Shown here piece after piece: positions 43,055 to 52,279 of a stretch of 64,000 bases of DNA. The notes under the pieces are model-generated. The model saw only the letters and a program-made list of their open reading frames with translations. It searched no databases and was not told the DNA's origin. Source of the stretch: Candidatus Cryptobacteroides onthequi (GTDB lineage Bacteria > Bacteroidota > Bacteroidia > Bacteroidales > UBA932); the NCBI GenBank assembly GCA_018066125.1, contig JAGHSA010000014.1, positions 1-64,000 on the forward strand. Reading direction: 5' to 3'. Both the position numbers and the translations under genes were made by a program. How positions within the stretch are numbered: the stretch's first letter is position 1; each line of letters opens with the position of its first letter.

Positions 43055-43957
43055 CTACCATTCTCCCATGGTACTGTCCTCATGTGTGAGCATCAGCTCC
43101 ATCTCCGGTCCTTCCCAGGTGAACTTGTAGATATCAAAGCATTCATTCCGGGGACCATCGAGAGTTGCCATGGCCGTGTAGTATGTATGGCCCACCTCAA
43201 ATCTTGTCGTTGAGGTGCCGTCTCCTACGCCATTGTTGTCATGTGCATAAACACCTAGGAACGTAGAACCATAGTTGTGATGGTAATCTGTAATGAACTT
43301 GCTGTCAAAGTACTTTCCCGGTGAGGAAAAACCGAGATCTCTGATCTGGAGGCTGTCTGCAGTCTGACCCACCCACGGGACATCTGTCACTAGCTCATTC
43401 GATTTGATATCGTACGGATAGACATAGTCCCAAGTCCCTTTGATCCTGTATCGGAAACGGATGTCCTTGAAGATGCTCTCGTTGGTCGTATGAATCGTAG
43501 TCCAGAACAGCCGGCCGTTGGCCTTATTGCTTTGGGCATCGACCACAAATCCATACACCCAATAGTCAGTGTCCGGCTGGAGGAAATTCTGAGTGTAGTC
43601 AGTCTTCCCGTAGCTGAGATTATGAGATGCAAAATCCGCAACCGTGGTCTCAAGGTTCATGTATTGGTCATGGCGCCACTTGACATACTCCACATACGCG
43701 CTGTCTAGGGCAAGATCCATGAAAGCCTGCTCATACTTGTCAGGGTCTATCCCGGGGATGACCCTGTCCACGCTGTATAGGAAATATGCCGGACGGTCAG
43801 GCGTGAAGGTTATATCCACGAATCCGGCTGAGACGCGGTTTATCGTGATGTCAATGCTGACATCCGGCCCCGAATCGAAATCAGCATACTGGTCACATGC
43901 CCAGAGAGAGAGAGCGGCTGAGACCATGATGATACAGTGGAATATCTTACTCTTCAT
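43055..43957 (-). CDS. Lipoprotein of unknown function with a fibronectin-like domain
   Basis: The roughly 300-residue lipoprotein (lipobox LWAC) has an acidic stretch after the cysteine (CDQYADFDSGPD), typical of surface-exposed Bacteroidetes lipoproteins. An Ig- or Fn3-like strand pattern (VSIDITINRVSAGFVDITFTPD, then DTDYWVYGFVVD) and a C-terminal beta-rich half follow. No enzymatic motif is seen. The start is 43957 or 43963, both within the 3' end of the lipase-like gene, which it overlaps by about 11-17 nt. It is the third gene of an operon with an outer-membrane barrel and a lipase-like lipoprotein. Confidence 0.72.
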   Translation of the reverse strand: MKSKIFHCIIMVSAALSLWACDQYADFDSGPDVSIDITINRVSAGFVDITFTPDRPAYFLYSVDRVIPGIDPDKYEQAFMDLALDSAYVEYVKWRHDQYMNLETTVADFASHNLSYGKTDYTQNFLQPDTDYWVYGFVVDAQSNKANGRLFWTTIHTTNESIFKDIRFRYRIKGTWDYVYPYDIKSNELVTDVPWVGQTADSLQIRDLGFSSPGKYFDSKFITDYHHNYGSTFLGVYAHDNNGVGDGTSTTRFEVGHTYYTAMATLDGPRNECFDIYKFTWEGPEMELMLTHEDSTMGEW

Positions 43958-45233
43958 CTTCAAGGATAGTCTTTACGGTATAAACAAAGCGCATGCAGCA
44001 TAGCTGGTGGTTGCCGTAGTAACCAAAGTTGTACTGGATATTCGAACCTGCCCATCGAGCCTTGGCCTTGGCAGCTATGGCAAATGGAACGGTGTCATCC
44101 TCGATGGAATGCATCATGTATACCGGTGCTTCCGGGTGCCATGCAAAGGAGAGGATGGAATTCTCTGTCATCACCTGGTACAGCAGGGATATCTCAGCGC
44201 TTGTGCGGTCAAATGCCCGTGGGGCAAGGATGTCGTCTGTATGCGAGGAGCCTATGATATGGTTCATCATGCCTGATGAAGTGTTCTTCTCAAGGAACCA
44301 CTCCTCGACATGTTCCCTGATTTCTGGGAGAAGAAGCTTGTCGATGAGGTCATCGCTCATATGATGCCCCTTGACCATTCCCACTATTACAAAAGGCACT
44401 CCGCATGGATAACTGGCCGTATTTGACTCTATGTAGCTCTCGAAGGTAGCCTTGATGTCATATATGCCTCCGCCGGCGAACACACGCTTGATGTCGATGG
44501 GATGCGCGCTTCCTTTACCGTGGTCCCGCTCGATGAGATACTCTGTCGCCATGCTGACAGCACCTCCCTGGGAGTATCCCATGAGATAGATGTCGGGATT
44601 CTCCGGTTCACGCCCGATCGCTTTGAAGAAAGGACAAGCCGCCAGATACATGTCGAGAACGTTGCGGGCGGTAAGCTCCATCATGAGATACGGATGGTAT
44701 AGATGCCTCGTGATGCCATAGCCGATGTAGTCAGGAACGACCACTGCATAGCCCAGCTGTGCAAGCTGCCCCTCCATGGGGAATGAGCTTGACGGACATT
44801 CCCTGTTGCTGCCCATGGTGTAATGAGACACAAGAATGACTCGCTTGATGGCTCCGTCTGCAGGTATGATGATCTTTCCTGAAAGGGTGATGGGTCTGCC
44901 ATATTCATCGGTAGACCTGTATACTCCACAGATCTCGATCACCTTCCGTTTCTGCTGCCATTTCATGAAAGACTGAATGAAATCATTGATCGTACATCCG
45001 GTGGCCTTAGTCTGTGCAAGATCATTCTCAATGAATCCGTTTACGGATGTGCCATCAGGAAGGGTGGTCTCATCAGGAAGGCCCTTGCTCAGATCCACGA
45101 TCCCTCTGGTGGTAGGCTGGAACATCGACAGGTCTGAAGTGTCCAGTGAGTCTAGATCAATGTATATGTCCTCATTCAGCACGCACCCTGCAGTCAGGAC
45201 GGCGAACATCAATATATGGAGTACTCTCTTCAT
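43947..45233 (-). CDS. Alpha/beta-hydrolase lipoprotein (lipase-like)
   Basis: The 428-residue lipoprotein (lipobox TAGC, acidic run after the cysteine) has an alpha/beta-hydrolase fold. The nucleophile elbow is GYSQGG, the acid lies in MHSIEDDTVPF and the histidine in YGNHQLCC. The overall form resembles secretory lipases (LIP family) with a long N-terminal region. It would hydrolyse an ester outside the cell. The barrel gene ends 4 bp upstream, so transcription is coupled. Confidence 0.82.
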   Translation of the reverse strand: MKRVLHILMFAVLTAGCVLNEDIYIDLDSLDTSDLSMFQPTTRGIVDLSKGLPDETTLPDGTSVNGFIENDLAQTKATGCTINDFIQSFMKWQQKRKVIEICGVYRSTDEYGRPITLSGKIIIPADGAIKRVILVSHYTMGSNRECPSSSFPMEGQLAQLGYAVVVPDYIGYGITRHLYHPYLMMELTARNVLDMYLAACPFFKAIGREPENPDIYLMGYSQGGAVSMATEYLIERDHGKGSAHPIDIKRVFAGGGIYDIKATFESYIESNTASYPCGVPFVIVGMVKGHHMSDDLIDKLLLPEIREHVEEWFLEKNTSSGMMNHIIGSSHTDDILAPRAFDRTSAEISLLYQVMTENSILSFAWHPEAPVYMMHSIEDDTVPFAIAAKAKARWAGSNIQYNFGYYGNHQLCCMRFVYTVKTILEDEE

Positions 45234-45237
45234 GGCT

Positions 45238-45897
45238 TTAGAGTGTTATGCCTACACTCACGCTGACAAGGCGTGAGCCGAGCATATATATTTCATGCAT
45301 GCTGCCCAGAGACACAAGTCCACCCAGATCAAAAGATGCAAAGTATTGTCCCATGGTTCCTCTGAAACCGGCCACATTCAGATACATGGCAGGGGCACAG
45401 ACAGTGGTACGGGACAGGAAGTCGACCTGGGAGCCGGTGTTTATGTTCAGACCTGCGCCAAGCCCGCTATGCATGGAAAAGTGGGGTCGACGGATGTAGG
45501 TGAATGAAATCACAGGCATGACGCTTATATTCGCAAAGTGCTCCCGTCCATTGTTGCGAATCAGCTCACCCTTCCCGTCATGAACCAGCCTGTCCCATCC
45601 GACAGAGCTGAAATCAGCCATGATGCCTGCTGAGAACCATCTTTTGATGTTGTATCCGGCAGACAGGAACCAATGCTGTGAATAGCGGTAATTATCCGTG
45701 GCACTGACTGTTTCCGTATCTGGAAGAAACCCCGGAAACACGCTTTCCTTGTGCCAGATGAGAGATTCGAACATCTGATCTCCCCATCCTGCGCTGAGAT
45801 CAAATTTTCCAGAAGGAGTTTGAGCCGGAGACACTTGCGACATGGCAGATATTGCCAATGTCACAAGCAATAGTCTCATGTGTTTATTCGCGAACAT
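45238..45897 (-). CDS. Outer-membrane beta-barrel protein
   Basis: The mature protein of about 200 residues has alternating amphipathic strands and aromatic girdle residues (HWFLSAGYNIKRW, FSAGIMADF, MYLNVAGFRGTMG) and ends in a strand VSVSVGITL as expected of a barrel. A signal peptide precedes it. The start is 45897 or 45879 (MRLLLVTLAIS); a -7 box at 45912-45919 rules out the longer upstream starts. It leads an operon with two lipoproteins and probably anchors or presents them. The exact role is unknown. Confidence 0.72.
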   Translation of the reverse strand: MFANKHMRLLLVTLAISAMSQVSPAQTPSGKFDLSAGWGDQMFESLIWHKESVFPGFLPDTETVSATDNYRYSQHWFLSAGYNIKRWFSAGIMADFSSVGWDRLVHDGKGELIRNNGREHFANISVMPVISFTYIRRPHFSMHSGLGAGLNINTGSQVDFLSRTTVCAPAMYLNVAGFRGTMGQYFASFDLGGLVSLGSMHEIYMLGSRLVSVSVGITL

Positions 45898-45911
45898 GCC
45901 GTGCATTTGCA

Positions 45912-45919
45912 CAAATATA
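45912..45919 (-). promoter_or_regulatory. Promoter -7 box for the barrel/lipoprotein operon
   Basis: On the minus strand this reads TATATTTG, an exact consensus match, 14 nt before the ATG at 45897. No clear -33 box was found. Confidence 0.55.
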
Positions 45920-46082
45920 CTCATAAAACGGATAATTCTCTTGATGCATTCATGAAGTTTGCCTGTCATCATCTCGCGCCGGCCCTTGTCGTACGTCATT
46001 GCGAGCGATGCGAGGTTGGAGTGGGCATGAAAGAAGGTCTTGCATGCTACTCCGTTATGGCATTTTTTAGTATTTTCGCGGT

Positions 46083-47537
46083 ATGAAAAAACTGATGATT
46101 CTCCTTATCGCCGCTGCTGTGGCGTCATGTGCGCCGAAGACGGCTCATCTCCAGCACCAGGACTGGGCACCGGATGTCCTGGCCGGACTTAATGACTTTA
46201 TGGATATGTATGGCCATCCAAAGGCTCCGGCCTATGCCGTTTTTGATTTTGACAATACTACGGCCATATTCGACATTGAGGAGAACCAGATGAACTGGCA
46301 GCTCGAGAACATGGCCTTCGAGATGGATCCGAACAGGCTCAGGGAGGCCATTTCGACTGATCTTGACCTCGCGAGCGGAGTTTATGACGGCTGGATCGCT
46401 GATGTGTCCGCGGCATATACTCACCTCTGGAACGAGTATGGACCGTTCACATGGAGAGGTCTGGAGGGAGAAGCCCTCGAGGCAGTCAGGAAGGATCCCA
46501 TGTGGCAGGAACTCGGAGGCAAGATGTACTCCATGTATGAGGTGATCTATGCTCACGAGTCGCCTACCATCTGCTACAACTGGACAAAGTTCTGGGCCAC
46601 AGGCATGACGGACACACAGCTTGACTCCCTCTCTGTCAAGACTCATACCATATGCTCAAGCCAGCCTACTGTCGCAAAGACATGGAAAGGAAGCCCTGAC
46701 ATAAAGTCGGCCATCGGCCCTGTCGAGTTCGGCTATGAGATAGGAACAGGTGTGACAGACAATCTCCGCGAGCTCTGGAAGACCCTGAGGGATAACGGCA
46801 TAGACGTGTGGGTATGCTCGGCTTCCGGCACCCGTCAGGTGCTGATGGCAGTCGACGTGTTCGGACTTCATGACTATTGTACCGGTGTACTTGCTATGAC
46901 AGTGGCTCACGATGAGCAGGGACGTCTCACCAACAGATATGACTACGAGACCGGCCATGCATTTCTCGCCCTTCCTGGCGGAGGCTGGCAGGAGGATACT
47001 CTCGCTACCAAGTGTCAGACATGCGGCCCGGGCAAGGTGACATCGATCATGAATGCGATTGCGCCGAAATACGGCGGCCGCGGTCCGGTGGCCTGCTTCA
47101 TGGACTCTACCGGAGACTTCAACTTCTGTACGGAATTCAGCTCGCTCAAGGCAGTGCTCTGCTTCAACCGCGGCAACAGGAAAGTCACCGACGGCGGCGG
47201 ACTCATCGCGGAGGTCGCCATCTATGAGCGTGATGTCCTCGGCTACGACCTCAAGAAGGCGAATGAGGCTGGCGACATCTTCTACATGCTCCAGGGTCGT
47301 GATGACAACGGCATGAGAAGCCTCCGCCCGTCAAACTCCACTGTCGTGCTTGGTGAGACGGAAGAGAGGCTCTTCGCCAACGAGAACAATTATGCCCAGT
47401 ATCAGTATTTCGTGGACAACAAGATGAGTGTCCGCGATATCCTCGAGAAGTTCTGCATCAAGACCCCTGCGGAGGATTCCCCGCTCGGGTTCAAATACGG
47501 CTTCCTCAATTCGTACGACGGCTACAGATCCAAATAG
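46083..47537 (+). CDS. HAD-family phosphatase lipoprotein
   Basis: The 484-residue lipoprotein (lipobox VASC) has HAD motif I as FDFDNTTAIFD, motif II near VCSASGTRQ and motif III/IV towards FMDSTGDFNF. The DNTT form and overall length resemble exported phosphorylcholine- or phosphoserine-type phosphatases. It would remove phosphate from small molecules outside the cytoplasm. No carbohydrate partner gene is adjacent; it converges on the GH43 operon with a 63-bp gap. Confidence 0.8.
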   Translation: MKKLMILLIAAAVASCAPKTAHLQHQDWAPDVLAGLNDFMDMYGHPKAPAYAVFDFDNTTAIFDIEENQMNWQLENMAFEMDPNRLREAISTDLDLASGVYDGWIADVSAAYTHLWNEYGPFTWRGLEGEALEAVRKDPMWQELGGKMYSMYEVIYAHESPTICYNWTKFWATGMTDTQLDSLSVKTHTICSSQPTVAKTWKGSPDIKSAIGPVEFGYEIGTGVTDNLRELWKTLRDNGIDVWVCSASGTRQVLMAVDVFGLHDYCTGVLAMTVAHDEQGRLTNRYDYETGHAFLALPGGGWQEDTLATKCQTCGPGKVTSIMNAIAPKYGGRGPVACFMDSTGDFNFCTEFSSLKAVLCFNRGNRKVTDGGGLIAEVAIYERDVLGYDLKKANEAGDIFYMLQGRDDNGMRSLRPSNSTVVLGETEERLFANENNYAQYQYFVDNKMSVRDILEKFCIKTPAEDSPLGFKYGFLNSYDGYRSK

Positions 47538-47600
47538 GACAGATTCCAGACATGACAAGGCGTCTGCCGGTCATCGCTTCCAATACAAAAAACACGTTGT

Positions 47601-48896
47601 TTATCGTTCGAAGCGGACATAGTCAAGTTGGAATGTCCCGTTTCCAGAGTCTGCCTTTGCAAAGCTGGCCCATAATGCATGGGATCCTCTGGGAACACGC
47701 GCCGGTATGGTGATCAGTTGCCAGTCGTCGCTCGCAGGAATGGTTATCCTTGCAATTTCTTTTCCTCCTATCTTGTCGGCGGATAATGTTATGCTGGATT
47801 CCACGTCCGACCTGACACGGATAGAGACGCTTCTGACTTTCCTGCGGAATCTGATGTATTTCCATACGGCAGAGTCTGAGTCCTGTATCTGGCTGAGGAT
47901 TTCTCTCTCAGGATCATCCGTCATCTTCTCTATCCTTACATGGCCACTCAGCTTGCATGCCCTTGCTGCGTCTATCGTTCCCATGCAGTCAAGAGGCTTT
48001 CCAGTCCCCTGAGTTGTCATTTCGACCTCGTCGATGGTGCCGTCCCTATTGAATCGTATCCTCTCGATGCAGGCTTTTCTCATAGCGACGCACCCGTGTG
48101 TGGCGCGGTGGTACAGGACATACCATTTCCTCTTGTATCTGACGACACTGCCATGGTTGTTCCAGACCTCAGGGTCGCATCCGGCATTGTCGATTATCAC
48201 ACCCTTGTATGTGTACGGGCCGAGCGGAGAAGTCGCCATCGAATAACCTATGCAGGTCGGGCGGTGGTTTCTGCTTATGTCTGCATATACCAGATAGTAG
48301 TACCTGCCTCTTTTGAAGGCGAATATCCCTTCGTGGAAACCATTGTTTTCTTCGTCAAGGAATCCTTCCGTGAATGACCCCTGGTCAAGAGTCTTGAGAT
48401 CAGGGTTCATTTTATATGCCTTTGACGACATCTGGCCGAAGAAATAGTAGGCCTGGCCGTCATCGTCAATGAATACCGCCGGGTCTATCTCATGTGGACC
48501 TTCAATCACTTCTGCCTCCTTGAATGGGCCTATTGGACTTTCTCCTTCGGCAACGAATTCATCACCCCCCGGGTTCTCGAAGTACAAGAGCGTCTTGCCA
48601 TCCTTATATACCGCATCAGGGGCGTAGATTATGGTTTTCCACCTGAAAGTATTTTTCTCGTGCTTCCAGTTGATCAAGTCAGATGTGGAAAGAATGTCAT
48701 ATCTGTCAGAACAGTAATAGTCTGGAGATTCGTCCCTTGATCCGTAAATATAAAGCCTGCCATCGGGCGCCACTCTGGCAGACGGATCTGCAAGATAGAC
48801 ACCCATAGGGGATATCGGATTCTGTGCATTGGCGAGGATGCAGCACACAGATGCAAAGAACGAAGTGAATGTCTTGATTTTGTGGTGTATGTTCAT
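47601..48896 (-). CDS. GH43 family glycosidase with C-terminal CBM6-like domain
   Basis: The 431-residue secreted protein has a five-blade beta-propeller of GH43: nucleophile-side Asp in LADPSARV, Asp in EIDPAVF and the acid Glu in HEGIFAF, with the arginine-containing blade IEEVR-like pattern. The C-terminal 130 residues form a beta-sandwich (SVSIRVRSDVESSITL, FQLDYVRFER) like CBM6. GH43 enzymes cut arabinose or xylose linkages. It is the last gene of the AraC-led operon. Confidence 0.87.
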   Translation of the reverse strand: MNIHHKIKTFTSFFASVCCILANAQNPISPMGVYLADPSARVAPDGRLYIYGSRDESPDYYCSDRYDILSTSDLINWKHEKNTFRWKTIIYAPDAVYKDGKTLLYFENPGGDEFVAEGESPIGPFKEAEVIEGPHEIDPAVFIDDDGQAYYFFGQMSSKAYKMNPDLKTLDQGSFTEGFLDEENNGFHEGIFAFKRGRYYYLVYADISRNHRPTCIGYSMATSPLGPYTYKGVIIDNAGCDPEVWNNHGSVVRYKRKWYVLYHRATHGCVAMRKACIERIRFNRDGTIDEVEMTTQGTGKPLDCMGTIDAARACKLSGHVRIEKMTDDPEREILSQIQDSDSAVWKYIRFRRKVRSVSIRVRSDVESSITLSADKIGGKEIARITIPASDDWQLITIPARVPRGSHALWASFAKADSGNGTFQLDYVRFER

Positions 48897-48922
48897 ATGA
48901 AGACTTGATGTAAGGGAAGGGC

Positions 48923-49897
48923 TTAATCCTTGACGACCAGGCTGTCTCCTGTGTCTTCGATCTCATAGAAATGAGCTCTCTCGAGTCCACCTCCGTTAGG
49001 GGAGTGGAGCGACACGTACAGCCTGCCATCCAGTGACCTGAAGATCATGCCATGGCCGCCGTCCTTTGTGAAGAGTGGCTTCTCCTGCTGCTTCCATGGG
49101 CCCTGGATGCGTCCTGTGGTGGACTCCGCAATGCCGATGGCGTATCCGCCCTCTTCTGTGAAGCTTGACCAGATCATCAGGAGCTTGCCTGTCTTGGTCT
49201 TGTATATGAAAGGACCGTCAGTGACATACCTGTCGTCCTTCATCACCCATGGCGCCGCGGAAGCGCAGAACAGGCGGAGGGGTGCGCCTTCCGGAGCAGA
49301 GAGGTCCTTCTTCAGCGGCTGCAGCACCATCTCACCGTCTGCCACCTCTACCCATTCATGGCAGTAGACCATATACGGCTTGCCGTCTTCCACCCACAGG
49401 GTGCCGTCCAGGCACATCTGATCCATCGGTGTGAATGGCTCATGCCCGAATGCCTTGAACGGGCCTTCCGGAGACTTGGACCAGAATACCTGTGTGCCGC
49501 GGAAAGTGTATTTCGGGTGACCTTCCTCATTCCTTTTCCATACAAGGCCGGTGTTGATGGTGGCGAAGATATAATATCTGCCTTTGTATCTGTGGACTTC
49601 CGGCGCCCAGATGGTGCCGGTGATCCAGTTGTCTTCCGGGATGGTGAGTACCCTCTTCGGACCCTCCCAGTTCTTGAGGTCGCGGCTCTTGAACACCTCG
49701 ACACCGCCTATGGCATTGCCGTTGGTGTCAAATACATCTGCTGTGGCACTGCGGTACAGATAGTAGACCCCCTGTGCCTCGTCTGTCACGATATAGGGGT
49801 CCCTGATATAGAGGTCTTCGGTCTTGATGGTCTGTGCCTCTGCGTAGCCTGCCGTGATGGCGGCAAGGACTGCCGAGATGAAGATTTTTCTGTTCAT
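48923..49897 (-). CDS. GH43-like glycosidase
   Basis: The 324-residue secreted propeller protein has the blade-1 Asp in YIRDPYIV and the second acidic residue in CLDGTLW. At the place where most GH43 enzymes have a general-acid glutamate the sequence reads YVTDGPFIYK, with Asp. Some GH43 subfamilies do have this form, so activity is not excluded, but it is worth noting. No carbohydrate-binding extension is present. It lies 26 bp from the other GH43 gene. Confidence 0.82.
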   Translation of the reverse strand: MNRKIFISAVLAAITAGYAEAQTIKTEDLYIRDPYIVTDEAQGVYYLYRSATADVFDTNGNAIGGVEVFKSRDLKNWEGPKRVLTIPEDNWITGTIWAPEVHRYKGRYYIFATINTGLVWKRNEEGHPKYTFRGTQVFWSKSPEGPFKAFGHEPFTPMDQMCLDGTLWVEDGKPYMVYCHEWVEVADGEMVLQPLKKDLSAPEGAPLRLFCASAAPWVMKDDRYVTDGPFIYKTKTGKLLMIWSSFTEEGGYAIGIAESTTGRIQGPWKQQEKPLFTKDGGHGMIFRSLDGRLYVSLHSPNGGGLERAHFYEIEDTGDSLVVKD

Positions 49898-49915
49898 GTG
49901 GAAGTGTGGCTGTCT

Positions 49916-50701
49916 TTAGTCTTGATACGTGGTTTTTATGATTCCGGGTGCAGGGAGGTGCATGCCGCACAACGTAAGCTTGTTATCCACTGCATATCGG
50001 AGGATGCGTCTGCGCACTTCGACGGCGGCCTCCTGATCCATGTCGAAGAATGCGCAGAACTCAGGATGCTCCACCTGGAGGGCGGCGCCGTGGATAAGGT
50101 CCCCGATGATGAGTATGTTGTCCTTCTGGAACACGGTGTGGCCCGGAGTGTGGCCGTAGGCCTCGATGGTCTTGACTCCGCCGGGCAGGATGTCTCCAGC
50201 CTGAAATCTGTGGAGACGGTCGGCATATGCTGAAAGGACGGCCTTCGGAAGAGCGGCGCGGTCGCCCTCCATTGCGGTCCACGCATCAGCCTCGATGGCG
50301 TTGATCCATACCTCTGCATTCGGGAATGTCTTCTGACCGTCCCTGAGCATGCCTCCGATATGATCCGGATGGAGATGTGAGATGAATACATACTTCAACT
50401 TCTCAGGCGTGATTCCGAATTCTGCGAGTTTTGGAAGAAGCTGGCTGAACGGTGCCCCGAGGCCGGCGTCTATGAGGATGTCCTTTCCTTCAGTCTGGAG
50501 CAGGACACAGCTTATGCTTGACGGCACACCGTCCTTCAGTCCGAGAGAGTCCCAGATCTCATCGGGAACGGTGGGGAAGATGCGGCGCTCCTGTACTGAA
50601 GGTCCCGGTTTGTCTTCGATCCAGAAGGCTTTGGTGACAGGTTTCTGACCGCAAGAGGCCAGTGCGAGCGCCATTGCGGCGCAGATGATTGCTTTCTTCA
50701 T
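49916..50701 (-). CDS. Metallo-beta-lactamase-fold hydrolase lipoprotein
   Basis: The 261-residue lipoprotein (lipobox LASC) has the MBL metal motif HLHPDHIGG, a further His in GHTPGHT, Asp in IIGDLIHG and a late His in GMHLPAPG, as in lactonase-type hydrolases. No discoidin domain is present, unlike the MBL protein at 38069. It is encoded 18 bp after the GH43-like gene start and 11 bp before the M28 gene, in one operon. The substrate is unknown; a lactone or ester is likely. Confidence 0.85.
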   Translation of the reverse strand: MKKAIICAAMALALASCGQKPVTKAFWIEDKPGPSVQERRIFPTVPDEIWDSLGLKDGVPSSISCVLLQTEGKDILIDAGLGAPFSQLLPKLAEFGITPEKLKYVFISHLHPDHIGGMLRDGQKTFPNAEVWINAIEADAWTAMEGDRAALPKAVLSAYADRLHRFQAGDILPGGVKTIEAYGHTPGHTVFQKDNILIIGDLIHGAALQVEHPEFCAFFDMDQEAAVEVRRRILRYAVDNKLTLCGMHLPAPGIIKTTYQD

Positions 50702-50712
50702 GACAGTGGTGA

Positions 50713-52257
50713 TTATTCTGAGTAAAGGCCCTCGCGTGAGAGCTGATGCTTGAGGTTTGCAATGCCATAGGCGACCACAGCTTCGATGACTGCCGAGTAC
50801 TCGACATATTCAGGTATGACGCGGTTGTAGAGGTCGCGCTCTGTGTGCCAGATCTCGTAGTAGCTGAAATTGTAGCCGAGCGGGTCGGTCTCCTGGAATC
50901 CTATGGTAGGCACGCCGTTCATGGCGAAGTATGCGTGGTCAGAGCCGCCTGCGCGCTTCGGGCGCGGACCTGCCGGGCTTTCGCGTCTGCTGACGGTGAA
51001 AGGCATGCGTGGGTCGTAATTCATGACAGGGGCGCAGATCTTCACATAGTCGTCATACATGGCATCCGGTACCGTCACTCCGGTGGCGGCAAGCGGACCG
51101 CCGTCGCGGTTGATATAGTTGGAGATCTTCTCCAGAGGCACGGTCTTGTTCTCGACAAAGAACTTCGATCCATAGAGACCGTATTCCTCGCCTGTCCAGA
51201 GGCAGAAAAGCATGGTGCGCTCAGGCTTGGCGCCGGAAGTCGCGAGAAGGCGTGCGGCTTCCATGACGATGGCTGAACCGTGACCGTCATCGACACCGCC
51301 GGTGGCTGAGTCGAAGGCATCGAGGTGACCGCCGAGGATCACATACTCGTCAGGGTGCTTTGTGCCCTTGATGGACGCGATGATATTGTGGTACTTTACA
51401 GGAACCGGGCTGAAATGGTTGCGGATGTCGAATTCCAGCTCGATGTCCGCGAACTCCTTCACCTTCTGCTCGATCATCGCATACTGGTGCGCGTCAAGCT
51501 TGATGTCACAGACGGTAGGAAGGGTGTCCCAGGTGAGGTTGTGGCAGTTGGCTCTGTCATAGTGCACCTTGAGTGGAAGGTCCGCCTTCTGGATGAAACC
51601 GAGCACACCTGCTTCCACCATTTCCCTGTAGAAAAGTGCCGGAGGGGTGTTTGTCTCGTGAAGCGCTTTCGGGAGCATGCGGTGCTCCGCGTTGTGGCGG
51701 CGTATCTCCTGGTTGAGAGTCTCGATGCTGTCGATGCGCGCCTTCTGTACGGTGCGCAGAGAGTCTCCGCGCGGCGAAGCGTCGAGAGCCATGCCGTTGG
51801 ACTCTCCTCCGATGAGCACCCATGCTCCCTTGAGGCGTCCTTTCATCTTTTCAAGCTCCCTGCGTGTCTTGGGCTCGATGACCACATGGCCTCTCTGAAC
51901 GCCCTTGGTGCCGGCTGTGTAGGACGGTGTGCCGAAATGCAGAGGCATGTTGGTGTCACCCACCACGTGACCGAACCACGGACCCCTGTTGAAACCAACC
52001 GTCATGGTTCCGACTTCCTGTACCTGCACGTCAAGTCCCCATGATCGGAACTGTGCCGCAGCCCACTGCTCGGCATCCTCGAGGGCGTGTGAACCCACTA
52101 CGCGTCCGCCTATCCTGTTGGTGAGGATGTCCACATGGTTCATGACCTGGTTGTCAGTGCGTCCGGTCTCGAGAATCTTCTGCACTGTCTTGTCCTGTGC
52201 CGCGCCTGTTGCCATGGCTGCGGCGAGAAGGACGAGGGTGAAAAGTGTCTTTTTCAT
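50713..52257 (-). CDS. M28 family zinc aminopeptidase/carboxypeptidase, secreted
   Basis: The 514-residue protein has a signal peptide ending TGAAQ. The zinc-peptidase core has the two-metal site visible as His and Asp in GGHLDAF, Asp in VDDGHGS, Glu pair in WTGEEYGL, Asp in NRDGGP and His in IWHTERD. An inserted PA-like domain lies about 150-250. It belongs to M28B-type plasma glutamate carboxypeptidase relatives and would trim dipeptides or peptides outside the cell. AraC is encoded 22 bp upstream. Confidence 0.9.
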   Translation of the reverse strand: MKKTLFTLVLLAAAMATGAAQDKTVQKILETGRTDNQVMNHVDILTNRIGGRVVGSHALEDAEQWAAAQFRSWGLDVQVQEVGTMTVGFNRGPWFGHVVGDTNMPLHFGTPSYTAGTKGVQRGHVVIEPKTRRELEKMKGRLKGAWVLIGGESNGMALDASPRGDSLRTVQKARIDSIETLNQEIRRHNAEHRMLPKALHETNTPPALFYREMVEAGVLGFIQKADLPLKVHYDRANCHNLTWDTLPTVCDIKLDAHQYAMIEQKVKEFADIELEFDIRNHFSPVPVKYHNIIASIKGTKHPDEYVILGGHLDAFDSATGGVDDGHGSAIVMEAARLLATSGAKPERTMLFCLWTGEEYGLYGSKFFVENKTVPLEKISNYINRDGGPLAATGVTVPDAMYDDYVKICAPVMNYDPRMPFTVSRRESPAGPRPKRAGGSDHAYFAMNGVPTIGFQETDPLGYNFSYYEIWHTERDLYNRVIPEYVEYSAVIEAVVAYGIANLKHQLSREGLYSE

Positions 52258-52279
52258 CTGATATCGTTGTTTTATATGA

